In this document: positions 20,881 through 32,907 of the stretch, piece after piece
Position numbering within the stretch: position 1 is the stretch's first letter
Layout: the number at the start of each line of letters is the position of its first letter
Source: Isoetes taiwanensis
Taxonomy: Eukaryota; Streptophyta; Lycopodiopsida; Isoetales; Isoetaceae
Assembly (NCBI GenBank): GCA_021234155.1
Contig: JAJEKV010000008.1
Location: 15,454,328 to 15,518,327 of the forward strand
Reading direction: 5' to 3'
DNA: 64,000 bases
Translations under genes and position numbers: made by a program
Notes under the pieces: generated by a model
The model's database searches: none
What the model saw: the letters and a program-made list of their open reading frames with translations, nothing else
Told to the model about the DNA's origin: nothing

Positions 20881-20940
20881 ATTGGGAAAGAGAAATGTTC
20901 GCGGCGGCCGCAAGGCCGCCGCAATAAATTTCTTGTAGTA
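20881..20940 (-). mobile_element. CACTA-like transposon terminus, copy 2
   Basis: On the minus strand it reads TACTACAAGAAATTTATT, then a near-perfect GC hairpin (GCGGCGGCC TT GCGGCCGCCGC) and GAACATTTCTCTTTCCC. This matches the CACTA consensus CACTACAAGAAA with one terminal mismatch and is a closer match than the relative at 12679-12739. Both lie in the same orientation. No internal transposase or opposite end is visible. Confidence 0.6.
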
Positions 20941-23783
20941 TGTAAAGATTAGCTAAACCAACCTAACAAACAATAAATGAATGGAAAAGATAACACATGG
21001 CATGCCATTAAGCACAATGAACCTCAAAAACACAAAACCAATTAATGTATGATTTCTCAATATCCACATTTCCCTTCATAACATCCAATGGAGGCCCAAT
21101 TGCTAGTAGACGCTCTAAGCTAACCTAATCCTTATGTATATTTAACCTAATGTGCAAAATAGAATACTTGCATATATATGTATAGATCACACAAATGATG
21201 ATACAAAGTGAAGTTTACTCATACGAATTTGAAACTGGAACCACTAACATAAAAAAAAGGGGGAGGGGGAAGGTCATTTTAGGTAATATGGCAATATAGT
21301 TTTTGTGGCTCATCAAATGCAAAAGTTGTCTTCAGATCTTGTCAACAATATGAAATTCATCTAAATTGGAGTTGAAAATCACAAGTTATGCTCTTTTGAG
21401 TTGTTTTTTAAAACCCATATTTAAAGCACCATAATGTGAAGATTCCGATTCCATCTTAGATGATTCTACTGTCGATGAACAGATCTTATCGTCAACTATA
21501 AGTTTTGTGAAGGCCACTTTCATGTTTGATCAGTCACAAAGAAGTTATTACCATTTTAGCCGAACACCCCATTTTTAGGGGTATTCTGGTAATTTTTGCA
21601 AAATATAGGGGCATTTTGGTAATTTTTCCAAAAACAAATTATGCACAGTTTTGCTTGGTAGACATTTTTTGGCAGGCTGATTGGCACTGACAGGTTGCAG
21701 ACTAGCGCTGATGGGTTTTCCACTTGCCGTTAGGGTTTCTCTAAGAAACAAGAACAAGGGTATCTCCCTTCCCATCTTAGCTCAATGATAAACAAAAAAG
21801 GATTTTTTTTTTTTTTGAGGGGGGAAGGGGGAGGGGCGATCAAGAGGGAGATTGTAGCTTTAAACAGGTACTTCAACATTTGAACCTCAATTCATTATTG
21901 TAAGAGACTGGGTGAACCAAGTACTTATCGACATATTCTTGTGAAATTCAATATTCGAAAAGCAAAAACTAGAGTCATGATCCATTGAAGTGCTCTTAAA
22001 TGCCACATATTATGGTTAGACAATGATTTAATTCCACCTCAATTAGAAGCAAGGAAAAAAGAACTAGTGAAGGTAAAACAGGGACGTGAAGATGGTATTA
22101 TTAATTGCTTATTTATATAAGTCTAGCAAAGCAGTAATTACAAGAAAAAGAAGAGGTGATGATGTTCCATAGGGATGTTTGGACTTAGAGTTGTGTCTTG
22201 AAATATATTCAGGTTGATATATACAAAAATTATATGTGCTAAAAAGATATGGAATCAAACAACCTGGTTATATTATTGGAAATATAGTAATTTGAAGGGA
22301 GTATCCCCCTAGATATCCCCGGTTTCAGTCTAGTTAGCTCTATTTAGAATCACAAAAAACCTAGAATAGTCTGTGGTTTTGGGGGCATATCAACTCATGC
22401 TATAAGAGAAAGAAGAAATTTTTTATGTCATGTCACCAAAATCTCTCCAAAATCTGGTCTCAAGTGAAATTAATCATGAATATAAACATGCGGCTGAAAG
22501 TTTGTTAGTTGGATCCGGTGGATAAGCATCGTATTAAACTGCATATTATTTGTGCCATTAGATATATCCATATACAATACACAAGGTATGTGCAAAGATC
22601 AACATTGCATTCTCTAACCATGCATGGTAACATTATGGTAGGAGGGGAATTGAATGCTCGATCTCAGAAGACATGCAACTATCGGGGGTATGAACTCTAG
22701 GGTTTCAGAAAGGGGTTCCTATAGCCAGAGGACTAGGGCAAGGAGCGGTTATGAAGAAGGAACTAGTTTCTTCCAAAAGGACTGCAGAGTATGGAGTCCC
22801 TCCTCAACTAGATTTGAGAGTGTGAGATGTAAACAAATTCCAGTTGTGCAAGGCGATGTACCAGAGGATTTTAAGCTGTTGATGATGCTAGTATAAATGG
22901 GTTTTGTACTCTATTGTCATAATATGATGAGCACATTTGATTCAGAATCACATTTGCAACTAAAGAAACCAGTAGGTAACTAAAGATGCATTCCATGTTT
23001 TTCTACATGAAGCTTAACTTCTGTAGGATGTTTTGTATTAAGAGAGTTTGTTGATTTGACATCGGGTTGAGACAAATGATACTAAAATGTTCAAGATACC
23101 CAGCTACACATATCTAGTTAGAAGCTTACTACTCTTTTTTTTTTTTTCTGAATCTTCATCTTTTCGCTTGTTTACGCCTATCCTGATGTAAAACATAAAA
23201 TTGGACAAGAATTTCTAAAGATTACCTTCTACAATTGTTGAAAAGAGCGGGTTTTGGCAAGGATAATATGCCAAAACTGTATAAGGCCGATGTCAGAAAT
23301 ATGGTTTTGGGTTTTCTAATGTTTTGTGATTTGTTTATTATAAAGTTTCCAAAAACGATTTTAGGGTTCTATTTAGGGCACAGGGAAGGGCAGCTTGACA
23401 GTGGTGGTGGGGTTTCGGAGGAAGGGGTGAGCCAGATTTTGCAACATTATAGAGATAGTAGGATTCCATGGCAGTATTTCATGGCAGGATTTTGCAGCTG
23501 AGCATGGCAGGATTCCGGAGTTTTGCAAGAGCAACTTCCGGATGATATTTTGGACAGAGCAGGGTTTTCTTTTCTGAAGTTCCTTTGATTTGTTTGTTGT
23601 TTTAACAAGTTGATTTGTCCTATCAATTGTTGTTGTTCTCCCGGGACTTTCCTATAATCCCTACATTTGCCTGCCACCAAAATTGCCTTGCGCTGGAAAA
23701 GGGTAGTACTTGGTATGGACTCCAAATATGAAAATAAAGTTGCATTGTGATCAGTCTTTAGTGATAAATAGTATTTATAACTC
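20941..23783. other. Spacer without recognisable genes
   Basis: AT-rich sequence with short homopolymers and two similar lines near 21555-21635 (GG.GCATTTTGGTAATTTTT). Open frames at 21575-21775, 22509-22896 and 23235-23501 have no recognisable domains. I see no RNA gene. Confidence 0.5.
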
Positions 23784-23844
23784 CCTTGTGACGTTCCATG
23801 TAAGTATACAGTATACGTATACCTAACATGACACGTCACCAAGG
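23784..23844. repeat. Perfect-looking 61-bp hairpin
   Basis: The left arm CCTTGTGACGTTCCATGTAA then GTATAC pairs, with few mismatches, with GTATACCTAACATGACACGT then CACCAAGG across a loop of about 7 bases. It lies inside an open minus-strand frame (23447-23995) of unknown nature. It could be the end of a foldback element or a small-RNA hairpin. Confidence 0.55.
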
Positions 23845-26230
23845 TATTAAGACCATTGGGGTCTAACCTAAAAGGGATTATTGGGATTGAAATCGTGCGG
23901 GGCATTTTGGCCACATTAGCCTTCCAATGCCTATCTCTCATCCAAATCATGTAACTAAATTGCACCGTATTCTTTAGGTGGAGCTCCAAAGACATGAAGG
24001 AGCGGGTTATGCCTAAGAAATATCATAATATTTTTCTATAAGCCGTGGTCTTGTAAGTCCTGATCTTCTTCTATATATCATTTTTGTATTAAGCGTGCAT
24101 GGTTGTCCAGATGTAGATATCCATTTAAGCCCCATCATGTGATGCTTAAGGCATCCATATACCATCCCAATTTTGATACTAGTGGAAGAATATCTCTCTG
24201 TTTGCCCACGATGCCCTCAAAGGTATTATGGGTGAGATATATATGAAGTGAGTATGCACACCCACATATATTTTCATCAAACAAATATAATTTCTTACAA
24301 GTATGAACTTTGTTGACAAGCATTAATTTACTTCTAGAAGAATCATATCGTGATGATGGTTTGATGAGTAACATAGTAAGTTTTAAAGGAATAAGAGAAT
24401 TGATGTGGTTAATCTCCATTATTTTAACAATCTTTAATTTCAAACCACAGGATACAAACATAATCAACTCTCAGTTGACATGAAAGCTCGCAGATGGAAT
24501 GAAAATATGCTTCAAAAAAATGGAAGAGACATGTTTACAAATGTGCTAAAGACTGACTCCTTTCCCACAATATCCATGGTTAATAATATGATGTGATTAT
24601 GGTAGTTTTTTCATTAGTTTTGAAGAAATTGAATATGGAATGTGTTCCTAGTGCTGCCTTATTTTTGCTTAGCTCAAGGATATGTCAGCAGCCATTTTTG
24701 TTGTCTGAACTGCACATTTGTGACAAGTACATAGCTCCACCTCTACAAAGTTTGTTCTGCAAGCTAACAATTGGCTGGTCAGTCCAGTAGTGCATTATTC
24801 CAACAATATACAACATAATGGTGTCTATGCAAATGAATGACATTTAGTCTTGTCACAACTGGATATAATTGCAGGCCTAATTCATGAAAGCATTAGCTCT
24901 CTAAGAATAATGAGAGGAATTCATGACATAAAGCACTTGTTCCATGTTACTTGCATGGTGGATCTTGTATGGCAACATAGGCACCATGGCAAAGAATATC
25001 ACGCCCATGTTAACGAATTGATGTATTGTTACATTCCACACAAAGCATAGTGTCATAGCTTCTCAAAAATCCTAAGTATAATCACAATCAATCAACAAAC
25101 CACTAGGTGTTCGAAACTTATCCATTGCACAATGTTATCACACCATTAGATGTTCGCCCCCATCCAACAACTCTAGATGCCCGAAGGTGCCCCTCGTTTA
25201 AATATGTATCCAAACAAAAGGAGGTTTTAGTGGGAATTACATGGTTATATGATTAATGCGATGCTGCAAGCAGCGTCTCTAGAAAACATTAACCTTAAAA
25301 ATTACCTAAAAGAAACAAATAGTGTAATTCCGAGGAATTTCCAGGTGGTGGTGGTTTACGTGCCATAAAATATCTTTAGACTCTAGTAATCATGCAAGTC
25401 AAAATGTAGGAAAATGCCATAACACCAAACTTGCCAAGTCCAAATGGCCAAAAATGTCGTGATATTGAATGCTCGATGTAGAGATGTAGAGTTGAGTGTC
25501 AATGCGCATGGACAACGTCAGGATAAGGCCCTAAGCAAATGCCAAACTGTGGTATGGGGCAGACAAAAGGTGTGAGTGACAAAGAAGGCAATGATAAAAA
25601 GGTGAATGAAAAGAACGTAGAATCCATGATAATTAGATGCCAATTTAAATGCAATTATGCACATGCACACCAACGACCCTCATATAATAATACAATGGTA
25701 TGGGCCTACAAAAGCTAAAGAAGAAGATAACTTACTTAGGAGACATAAGGTAAAAGAGAGAAGATAACTTGCTTAGGAGAAAAGTCTACATCAGACAACT
25801 CATATTACGAAGAGAAAAAGACAAGTTGAACAGTCAAAATAGGAGGCGAGTGAACTACAGACACCCATGTGAACCTACTCATGATCACTCATGCACCAAC
25901 TGCTCCATAATATTTTATTGAACAGATGGCCCTAAGTAAGGGATCTACATGTTGTAGATCAACCTTGAGATAGCAATCCTCGTATGCATTAAGAAATTCA
26001 TGATCCACATTATATTATAAAGAGAGAGAGAAATGAAATGAAATGAAATGAAATGTTTATTTATTAAGACTATGTAGAGAGAGAAAGACGGGACCCTGCG
26101 GGGGTGACCGGCCGCCTGCCAAGTGGGGGCCACAATGTGGCATTTTTACTACAAGTGAGCATGGTGACCTGCAAAAACCTGTGGAGGCCAGCTTTGACCT
26201 GGAGAGCAAGTTATTATTGGCAAATGACAG
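23845..26230. other. Spacer upstream of the lectin gene
   Basis: Mostly AT-rich, with no recognisable gene. A (GAAAT)n microsatellite occupies 26031-26055. A GC-rich patch at 26090-26140 (GACCGGCCGCCTGCC ... TACTACAAGTGAG) vaguely resembles transposon ends but is not convincing. Confidence 0.5.
26031..26055. repeat. (GAAAT)n microsatellite
   Basis: Five consecutive GAAAT/AATGA pentamers following a GA run. Confidence 0.9.
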
Positions 26231-26256
26231 GTATATACAGGTAAGTTTGTCACAAC

Positions 26257-26266
26257 AAATATAAGG
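26257..26266 (+). promoter_or_regulatory. Probable TATA box of the lectin gene
   Basis: AAATATAAGG lies about 60-70 bp before the lectin ATG (26326), which leaves room for a start site about 30 bp downstream and a short 5' UTR. No other TATA-like motif is better placed. Confidence 0.5.
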
Positions 26267-26325
26267 TTGAACACACTTACAAGGTTGGGAAGCAAAGGAA
26301 GAAGAGAGGCTTAACTTGTTCTGCT

Positions 26326-27216
26326 ATGATGGCCACAATGCTGCATCACATACTTCTTCTACAGCTGATCCTCTTTCCAATTCTCACACTGCAGGAAGGT
26401 CTGGTGCTCTTCGGCGACGCGAAGCACGAAAACAACTACATCTCTCTCACAGCCAGTGGATCATCACCAAGCACAGGCAGATTCTACTTCAACAAACCCC
26501 TCCATTTGCTAGATCCAAAAGATCCAAGCCAGGTTGTGTCCTTTTCCACCCAATTTACCTTCAAAATCCAACAGGGCTCAAATGTAGGTGAAGGATTTGC
26601 CTTTATCATGACCCCTGAGATTTCAGCCCCTCCTCCAGGCAGCCAAGGATCTTACTTAGGTCTCATAAATGCATCCAGAAGGTCAGATCTGAGCAACCAT
26701 TTGTTTGCCATTGAATTTGACACTCACCAGGATCTTGAGTTTCAAGATCCTGGCAATCCTCATATTGGAATTGATGTGAATGATCTAAAATCTGTTGAAG
26801 TAAGTGTGCCTCCTGATGATCTCATGCTTGATCAGAACTTTATGCTGACAGCTTTTATAGATTATACCTCTTCTAACCATATGCTTCAAGTCAGACTTTC
26901 TAGAAACACTACAAAGCCAAAAGGGGACCCCCTCTTGATCTGGTCCCCCAATAATCTGAGCAATGTTATGAGGCAGGCCATGTACATGGGCTTTTCTGGA
27001 TCTACAAATGGTGATTTGGCTGATGAATCTCATTTCATATACTCTTGGCAGCTCAGTATTGCCAATTCTGCCATTACCAGTGTTGTGGATATGGGTATTC
27101 CCAGTTTTAGCACTGCTTCTGCCCCTGATGCTACCAAATCTGCTGCTCACAAAATGCATCTTATGCCTGTTTTTGGCTTGTTTTCTCTCCTTTTCTGCAT
27201 CGTTGCATTATTGTAA
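26326..27216 (+). CDS. L-type (legume) lectin-domain protein, secreted and probably membrane-anchored
   Basis: A single uninterrupted 296-codon frame. Residues 1-24 form a hydrophobic signal peptide (HILLLQLILFPILTL). Residues about 27-246 are a complete legume-lectin beta-sandwich: VSFSTQFTFKI, GEGFAFIMTP, SYLGLIN, the metal and sugar loop AIEFDTHQDLEFQDPGNPHI then GIDVN (E130, D132, H146, D150), MLTAFIDY, MYMGFSGSTN and HFIYSWQLSI. Sequons are at N115 and N194. Residues 279-296 are a hydrophobic tail with no basic stop-transfer residues and no kinase after it. That fits a GPI-anchor signal better than the receptor-kinase (LecRK) layout. The first ATG is used; a second follows one codon later. 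Expected role: carbohydrate binding at the cell surface or wall. The sugar-contact Asn seen in many legume lectins is not obvious, so sugar specificity is open. Confidence 0.92.
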   Translation: MMATMLHHILLLQLILFPILTLQEGLVLFGDAKHENNYISLTASGSSPSTGRFYFNKPLHLLDPKDPSQVVSFSTQFTFKIQQGSNVGEGFAFIMTPEISAPPPGSQGSYLGLINASRRSDLSNHLFAIEFDTHQDLEFQDPGNPHIGIDVNDLKSVEVSVPPDDLMLDQNFMLTAFIDYTSSNHMLQVRLSRNTTKPKGDPLLIWSPNNLSNVMRQAMYMGFSGSTNGDLADESHFIYSWQLSIANSAITSVVDMGIPSFSTASAPDATKSAAHKMHLMPVFGLFSLLFCIVALL

Positions 27217-27852
27217 AAAATTGTACAGCACATTGGTTTCTTAAATGATATAATTGCTGCTGCTGATAGCAGGATTTTTACCAATTTCTACGGATTCTTG
27301 TTACTTGCATGCTCTGCTTTTTGTTTTGTTTATTTTTCTTTCCTCTTTGGTGGTGTACTGGCCGTCCAATTTTGCTTTAAGTTATCTTTATCAACACTAT
27401 ATTTTTTGAGTTGCCAGAATATCCGTATTCCGGTACGTGCCAACTAATGTACCTAATGGTTATGAGCTAGTGCTACTTGACTTATATTACAAAATAATAA
27501 AAAATCCCACATTGAAAAGCATCGGGACAATAAATTCATGCACATGGAATTTGTTTAAACCATTTCCGAAGAGCTTGAGCATGTTGCTAGGCATTTCACA
27601 AGGCAATGAAATCTTGAAATTTATACCAGCATTTTGGCATTGTTCTAATATAACTCTACAAAAAATAGTGGTATGTTTGCATAATACATTCTTTATCCTC
27701 AGGATTTTCCCAAACGACAAGAATGGACTGTATATTTCTATATAATTTGGAAGAGGTAATGCACTGAAGGGCCTGGCAAAATCAGAAAGTGGGAAAAAAC
27801 TATATGTAATTGATTTGAAATCGTTTAGGTAGCCTTTCAAATTGTGGGCGGC
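27217..27852. other. Lectin 3' flank and DPL1 upstream region
   Basis: The lectin 3' UTR probably lies in the first 100 bp. The rest holds open frames on both strands (27437-27745, 27487-27912) with no recognisable domain; I treat them as chance frames. Confidence 0.5.
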
Positions 27853-27878
27853 TGCCACGTGGATTTGTTGACGTGGCA
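27853..27878. promoter_or_regulatory. Inverted ACGT-core pair (G-box/ABRE-like) upstream of DPL1
   Basis: TGCCACGT at 27853-27860 and ACGTGGCA at 27871-27878 are exact inverted copies separated by 10 bp. The first contains a G-box CACGTG (27856-27861); the spacer and second copy form TTGAC (W-box core) next to ACGTGGC (ABRE core). bZIP and bHLH factors bind such sites as dimers. They lie about 50-70 bp before the lyase ATG, so they could be promoter or 5' UTR. Confidence 0.55.
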
Positions 27879-27925
27879 TTATATTGAAAATAAAGGAAGC
27901 CCAAGCACTCAATTGGTCATTGAGT

Positions 27926-30900
27926 ATGGATTCAATAGTCGAGAGGATGCTGCCTCTCTACGGCGATGCAAAGGGGGCAATTGCTACCGTCGATCCCATG
28001 CTTTTGATCCTTGTCTCTGTAGCTGCAGGGGCGCTCTTGCCAATTCTTTTCGGCTTCTTGTTTTCTGTTTGGGATTCCATCCAGGAGAAAGGTAATTGTT
28101 CACACCCATAATTTCATATTAGTTTTGGCATTCAATGATTCGCTTTTCAGGTTTTCGAAGTTATGCATTGGCGTCATTTTTTGAAGTGTGCAAGTAAGAT
28201 GTCTCTCAATGCGTATCATTTTCTCTCAATGCGTATCATTTTTGTTTCCTTGTTTAAAACTTTAATGCACTCATGATTGCAATTGCAGAAGGATACCAGG
28301 ATTCACGAATTATGTCGAGAAAGAACAAGGGAAGGTATTACAAAGTCATCACCATGTCACTTTAGCAGAAATGTCTTTGGGTACGACTTACAGTTGAGAA
28401 AAGATCAAGAATCTGTGAAATGAGTCTGAGGAAATGTAATCAATCATGCACTTTTTTTTTTTCTTTTCGAATAACCTTTTTAGTACCTTGGTCTTTGAGC
28501 ATGTGAAAGTTGCATTCTTCTTTCTTGTTTCTATTGTCCAGAGAGAAATGTCACAAACAACAAATAGTCAAGTTTTTCAATGTATAGAAGGTTTCATATT
28601 TTTAACCGGTGCTCTATGCAAAATGATGGATCTTCAAATAAATCTGAGCAATATGTTATCTCATAGCATTGTCTGTCTTTTCAGGTTCTTGAGAAATTGG
28701 CATCAGCTGCACATGCACAACGAGAGTGCTGGTTAAAAGAACTTCCCGAAGCGGGGGTTGGGGAAAGTGTGCTTGAAAAACTGAAGCTTGAGAAATCAAG
28801 GGACAAGGCATGGCAAGGAAAATCCTCTGGTGCAGTGTAAGTTCCATGCACTCAGAAGGTTTGTTAAGAAAGTCAGAAGCTTACCTATAAAGGCCCAAAT
28901 CTCATTGTCGCCTTGGTTCTTGTACGGTTTATATCACTAGTATGTAGACCTTCACTGGTATTTCATAACATTGGAGAACTCGTTTAAAGGCCCCACCTAT
29001 ACAACCTTTAAAGCCCTAGATTTCCCTGATAATTACCCATAATCTCTTGATTATTATCTGATCTATATTATATGACTGAAAATCCCTTGTAAATGTGTTT
29101 TCAATAGGTTAATAGTGATATGTCGATGTTGACTTGCTAATGTCGAATGCTATCCCTTGCATCTGCATTGCTGTGACATGTTTATGATCAAATATCAAAA
29201 TTCTAACACATTCCATCTTATTGGCAGGTATATCAAGGGCAATGAATATGGAGAGCATTTCTCCTTGATAAATGCAGCTTATTCTTTGTAAGAAAGTGAG
29301 CAAGGCATGCTTTTGAGTCGTATTTTATTTTAAAATGTTACCTAATGTTTTTATTCCCAAAGTCTGCAGGTTTGCGCATACAAATCCGTTGCATCCAGAT
29401 CTTTTTCCCAGCGTATCACGCTTTGAAGCAGAGGTGGTTGCCATGGTGGCTACTATGTTGGGAAGCAAGGCCAATGGTTCTGGTGGAGAAATATGTGGAA
29501 ACATGACTTCTGGTGGCACAGAGAGTATACTTATGGCTGTTAAAACAGCACGAGATTACATGAGAGCTTCAAAAGGGATTACAAAACCTGAGATGTTTGT
29601 CTTCCTGACCACTACTTCTGTCAATTATCATTTGAGCTCTACTAACATCTGTCTGGATGATAGAACATTTGTAGCCTGGGTTTCAGATTGCTAACATTTT
29701 ATCCTTTAGACTTTGAGAGGTTTATGTATTACAAGGTATCTGATACATGTGACCCTTCTTTCCAGGATTATCCCTGATTCAGCACACTCTGCGTATGATA
29801 AGGCTGCAAAATACTTCAATATTAGGCTAAGGCGTGCTCCATTAGATGGTGACCTGAAGGCAGATGTCAAAAGTATTGGGCGCATGATTGGTAGAAATAC
29901 AATAATGGTAAGGCCCTCCTTGCACAACGTAGAAATTTGAAAGAAAATGGAAATAAGAGTGAAAATAGAAAGAAAAGGAGGATCTACCAAAGATTAGAAA
30001 CAGAGGCCAGTGAAACATTCCATGTGAATTCCAAAACCACAACTATTGCTTGTAAAAAAGGCATCAAAAAGTTTTCCAAAATGAATGGTGGGTTTTATTT
30101 TGGCTCTATCATTTGAAACATTAAAACTGATGTCATGAAATCCGTATTTATAGGCAACCATAATAAGCTGTCATCTACGTGTAGACATGCTCGTTTACAC
30201 CTTTCAGCTAAATGTGAACCAAATTTCACCTTTCTTAATAGACATACATCATCCTAACTTGGAATATTGCTTGATCTTATGAAGGTTTGGTCTAAAGGTA
30301 ATATCGGGCTCATCTTCTATTATACTGATGTGAAGCATTTTACCAAAAGCCTTACATTTCGATATTGTTAGATCGTATTTGGACTGCCATAAGGGCAGTG
30401 TTTTAGAAATAGATGTATCTAGGTGCAGTGTATGCTGTGATTGTTCTCTCTTGATCCTTTTTTTTTATGCTGCAATCTACCTTTTGATAACTTGTTAATG
30501 CATCACTGTGCTTTGAAAAACAGATTATTGGCTCAGCACCAGGGTTCCCACATGGTATAATTGATGACATAGAGGTTAGGAATAAAAGTAATCTACTTTT
30601 GATAGCAGACTTTTGATTTGTCTATCCAGTTTAGCTATGCAAGGTGCGATATATATGATAAGGCATTATGTATACAGGAACTTGGTGCTCTAGCCATCCG
30701 TCATGGAATATGCTTTCATGTTGACCTTTGTCTTGGGGGCTTTGTTCTACCCTTTGCAAAAATGCTTGGGTATGTAGCCCTTTCTTTTAAGCATGGTAGA
30801 GTTGGAAAAGCAAGAATTGGACATATGCACAATTACGTTTGTTTTTTTATGATCTTCCCTTTTATGTGGAGATTATTGTATGGTCCTCGGCTTAAATTGG

Positions 30901-32907
30901 AAATGGGCGTCGATTTTGCAGTGGCAATCTGGCTATATCTTGATGATTTTTATATGTTGTAAAACTTTTGAAATCTGTGAAAGGGACTTATTCTGCCTCG
31001 AGAGATTTCTAAAGGGTTTCGATTGTTTAATTCATTCTTAGTAAACTCAACAGTCTTACATAGGACTCATTTTCAAATCAAGAATCTGTGTACAAACCAG
31101 CATTCATATTGAAAATAGCGAATTAGTGGGCGTCACATGCTTGTATTGACGGCATTGTGCATTCTCTTAATAATGCATATAATAGCCATTTTGTTCTGTG
31201 CTATGAATGTTATTGTGCTGGGAAAGGCCAATTAATGATTTTATTATCTCAGGTACCCAATCCCTCCTTTTGACTTTCGGGTTCCAGGGGTAACTTCTAT
31301 TTCTGTAGATGTGCATAAATATGGCCTCGGACCAAAAGGAACAAGCGTGGTGCTTTATCGTAATCATCAAATGAGACGGGTGTGAAGAATCTGTGCTCTG
31401 AATCCTTTAGATCATTTTTATGCTTCATAATTTAGTATTAGTCTGTTATTGCAAATAAGGAGATGATGAATGAATGATAAGCTCAATTTACATAAGGTAT
31501 ATGAATCACTTGAACAAATGAAATGAAATATTCAGAGATTGGAGCTGCATGTATCCGACTATATTATATAAAATTTGTGTTACTGATCCTTGTTTTGTTT
31601 TTTCCTTTGGGTAAATTGGCTTCCACCATCCAACAGCATCAATTTGTTGCAGGTACTTTTGTATTTTTACTTTCTTTTGCTTTATGTACTGAGCATGCTT
31701 TGTTTTAAGAATGTGTGGCTTATATTGGTGTTCTTGACAACCTTTTGTTTTCGGAACCATGATCCAGAGTTATATCTCTGTATTGGAAATTAAGAACTGA
31801 AATGGCGATACCTTGGGAGTAACATCTTTTATAAGCATGTGCATACCCGTGCATCAAGATGATGGATCGTAGTACTGAAAAACAAACAAAATATAGCCTT
31901 CATCCGTTTTAAAGTTAGTGGAGCTTAAGAAGTTAGTGTCATGTCAAGAATTGAATGTTGAAGCAAGGACAACAAAAGCAACAGTAGACATAGTTTGTGG
32001 TTACGGAGGCCCCTATGGCTTGAGGTGATCTGTGATGGTTTGCGCTTGGGCTATGGATAGGGTGAGATGCATGCAAGTGAAAAAATTGGAACAATAAATA
32101 TGTTGTGTCTGCAGTTACTGAATGGCCAGGAGGTCTCTACATTTCCCCTTCAATGGCTGGAAGTCGTGCAGGGGGTCTTATTGCTGGAGCTTGGGCGGCC
32201 ATGGTTTCACTTGGAAAAGACGGTAAGGATGTAACTTAAACTAGAAGAAATTGCCTGGAACATCTCTTAACTTTGATGGATTCACAGGATATCTAGATGC
32301 AGTAGCAAAGATCATGAAAGCTTCAGAAGAAATTAAGAATGGGTATATGTTGTTAATTGCTTATGTTTCTTGTGAATCATTCTGTATATTTTTATCTAAG
32401 TTCTCTTTGCCGTCCATGACATGCAGCATAAATGCAATCCCTGGACTATATGTTCTAGGGAAGCCTCTCATGACAGTTATTGCCTTTGGCTCAGATAGCC
32501 TTGATATTTTTAAAATCAACGATGCAATGTCCAGTAAAGGGTGGAGTCTGAATGCACTGCAGAAACCAAATAGGTCAGCCCAAATCATAAATATAAGATG
32601 TATTAAGTTTTCAGAACTCATTATCATTTTTTTTCCAGCGTACATATATGTGTGACACTTCAACATATAGATATGGCAGAAACATTTTTACAAGACCTTG
32701 GAGATTCTGTATCCGAGGTGAGTGTTATAAATTTACCTTCATTTATTTTTCTTGTGCTCAGTCTTTCTTCTGTTTTAATGTCAGGTAAGAGAGAACCCAA
32801 GTGGTTATGTTGATGGCATGGCTCCAATTTATGGTGCAGCTTCTTCCATGACTTTTAGAGGAGCTCTAGAGGATCTTTTAGTGGCTTACATGGATACCAC
32901 TTGCTGA
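27926..32907 (+). CDS. DPL1: Sphingosine-1-phosphate lyase (dihydrosphingosine-1-phosphate lyase), 16 exons
   Basis: PLP-dependent lyase that cleaves phosphorylated long-chain bases to a fatty aldehyde and phosphoethanolamine in the ER membrane, the last step of sphingolipid breakdown. Exons: 27926-28091, 28151-28193, 28289-28334, 28685-28836, 29228-29287, 29370-29594, 29766-29907, 30524-30574, 30678-30769, 31253-31379, 31637-31652, 32115-32222, 32288-32342, 32427-32573, 32639-32717, 32785-32907. All introns are GT-AG, phases agree, and the exons total 1,632 nt, i.e. 543 residues, close to the usual plant length. Residues 24-48 form the N-terminal membrane anchor. [44 protein letters not shown] and SVDVHKYG (PLP-binding Lys about residue 348) are conserved. 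Exon 11 has only 16 nt. The start is the first ATG in frame and begins a normal N-terminus. It appears fully functional. Confidence 0.96.

Noticed and set aside
26090-26140. GC-rich patch with TACTACAAGTGAG resembling a CACTA end
   Set aside because: The subterminal hairpin and GAACATTTCTC block of the two good termini are missing.
26785-27159. 124-codon minus-strand frame
   Set aside because: Antisense shadow of the lectin coding region.
27487-27912. 141-codon minus-strand frame between lectin and DPL1
   Set aside because: No domain, overlaps the DPL1 promoter region and an open plus-strand frame; probably chance.
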